Shown piece by piece: positions 63,460 through 64,000 of a stretch of DNA of 64,000 nucleotides. The notes below the pieces were generated by a model. It saw nothing but the letters and a program-made list of their open reading frames with translations. It was not told where the DNA came from and did no database searches. Position numbers and translations under genes: made by a program. The stretch's first letter is position 1; the number at the start of each line of letters is the position of its first letter. Origin of the DNA: Thermothielavioides terrestris NRRL 8126 (Eukaryota > Ascomycota > Sordariomycetes > Sordariales > Chaetomiaceae); NCBI RefSeq assembly GCF_000226115.1, contig NC_016458.1:4188001-4252000 (forward strand). Direction: 5' to 3'.

Positions 63460-64000
63460 ATGTTCGACGACATCGAGCGAAGCGAGCGCGACGGCGACGT
63501 CGGCGACCTGTGTGTCTGGTGCGATCGAGCAGCCAAGGACTACTGCAACGGCTGCAAGCACGCCCGCTACTGCTCGAGGGCCTGCCAAGTTGCGGACTGG
63601 CCCATCCACAAGAAGGTTTGCAAGGACTTTGCTGGTGCCGCGGCGGACGCCAAGCGGCCGAGTCCGTCACATCGCCGCGTCCTCTTCTTTCCCATGTTCA
63701 ACACCAAGCCACAGTTGCACTGGACCGACGAAAAGAAGACTGCCCACGGCAGGTGGCTTGAACTTGACCATGCAGAACGTTCCGCCTTTTCCGTGTTGGC
63801 CGGCGTGGCCGGCGTTCAGGACCTGACCGACAGCGGTGTGCGCACGCTGCTCAATCTCCAGCACCACCTCGGCGGCCGGTCAGTTCATGGCTGCCCAACC
63901 CCATCTTGAGCGAGAGTAGGACTGGACTAAATGCCTTGGGGATACAGGCGCATCGGCCACGCGCTGACTGCCTTCAGCTACTGCATCGTCAGGCCTCTGC
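63460..64000 (+). CDS. MYND-type zinc-finger protein, 3' end outside window
   Basis: Exon 1 (63460-63878) and the start of exon 2 (63948 to beyond 64000) are visible; the intron is GTCAGT..ACAG in phase 2. The MYND finger occupies residues ~17-57: LCVWCDRAAKDYCNGCKHAR, YCSRACQVADWPIHKKVC, with CX2C..CX2C..CX3C..H-X3-C spacing. After it come FFPMFNTKPQLHWTD and LELDHAERSAFSVLAG, then RRIGHALTAFSYCIVRPL in exon 2. No SET domain is visible in the part seen. MYND fingers bind proline-rich peptides of partner proteins; the role here is unknown. Confidence 0.8.

Overview
The window is nuclear DNA of a filamentous ascomycete, most likely a Sordariomycete and probably Sordariales/Chaetomiaceae-like. 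This is inferred from GC-rich coding exons, 50-150 bp introns with GTRNGT donors and YAG acceptors, fungal-only families (RCR, Kre9/KNH-like GPI protein, Zn2Cys6 factor, ACR3, DUF1765, vezatin/Inp2-like) and the gene models themselves. Most genes were joined by hand across GT..AG introns, and reading phase was checked at each junction. No RNA evidence was available.

Layout. 1-9.2 kb: RCR-type membrane protein (-), mitochondrial PP2C PTC7 (+), GPI-anchored Ser/Thr-rich wall protein (-), protein-histidine methyltransferase HPM1 (-). 10.4-19 kb: Baeyer-Villiger-type flavin monooxygenase (+), SDH assembly factor SDHAF3/SDH7 (-), DEAH helicase DHR2 (-), SNAP-25-type t-SNARE SEC9 (-). 20-32.3 kb: GTPBP1-like GTPase (+), EMC6 (-), vezatin/Inp2-like protein (+), PCNA (+), pyridoxal kinase with an 11-nt exon (+), dUTPase (-). 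32.8-45.1 kb: coiled-coil protein, possibly CENP-K/Sim4 (-), two non-autonomous inverted-repeat transposons, triple-KH protein (+), small CON-8-like protein (-), a decayed ubiquitin C-terminal hydrolase pseudogene (+), secreted Gly/Ala-rich protein (+), arsenite efflux carrier ACR3 (-). 48.5-64 kb: DUF1765 protein (+), cystathionine gamma-lyase with an apparent 1-nt frameshift (-), Zn2Cys6 factor (+), ribosome factor RPF2 (-), an 821-bp fold-back element, and a MYND-finger gene cut by the window edge (+).

The region is an ordinary mosaic of housekeeping genes (replication: PCNA, dUTPase; ribosome biogenesis: DHR2, RPF2; secretion/ER: SEC9, EMC6; mitochondria: PTC7, SDH7; sulfur/PLP: CYS3, pyridoxal kinase), not one gene cluster. 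The unusual material is structural. At 34.0-34.9 kb a pair of elements lies with intact 10-bp flanking direct repeats and telomere-like motifs inside. At 61.8-62.6 kb a palindromic element nests 15-bp tandem repeats within 23-bp repeats within 140-bp arms. There is also a UCH relic that has lost its catalytic-Cys segment, a frameshift in CYS3, and a microexon. No tRNA, rRNA or CRISPR array was recognised.
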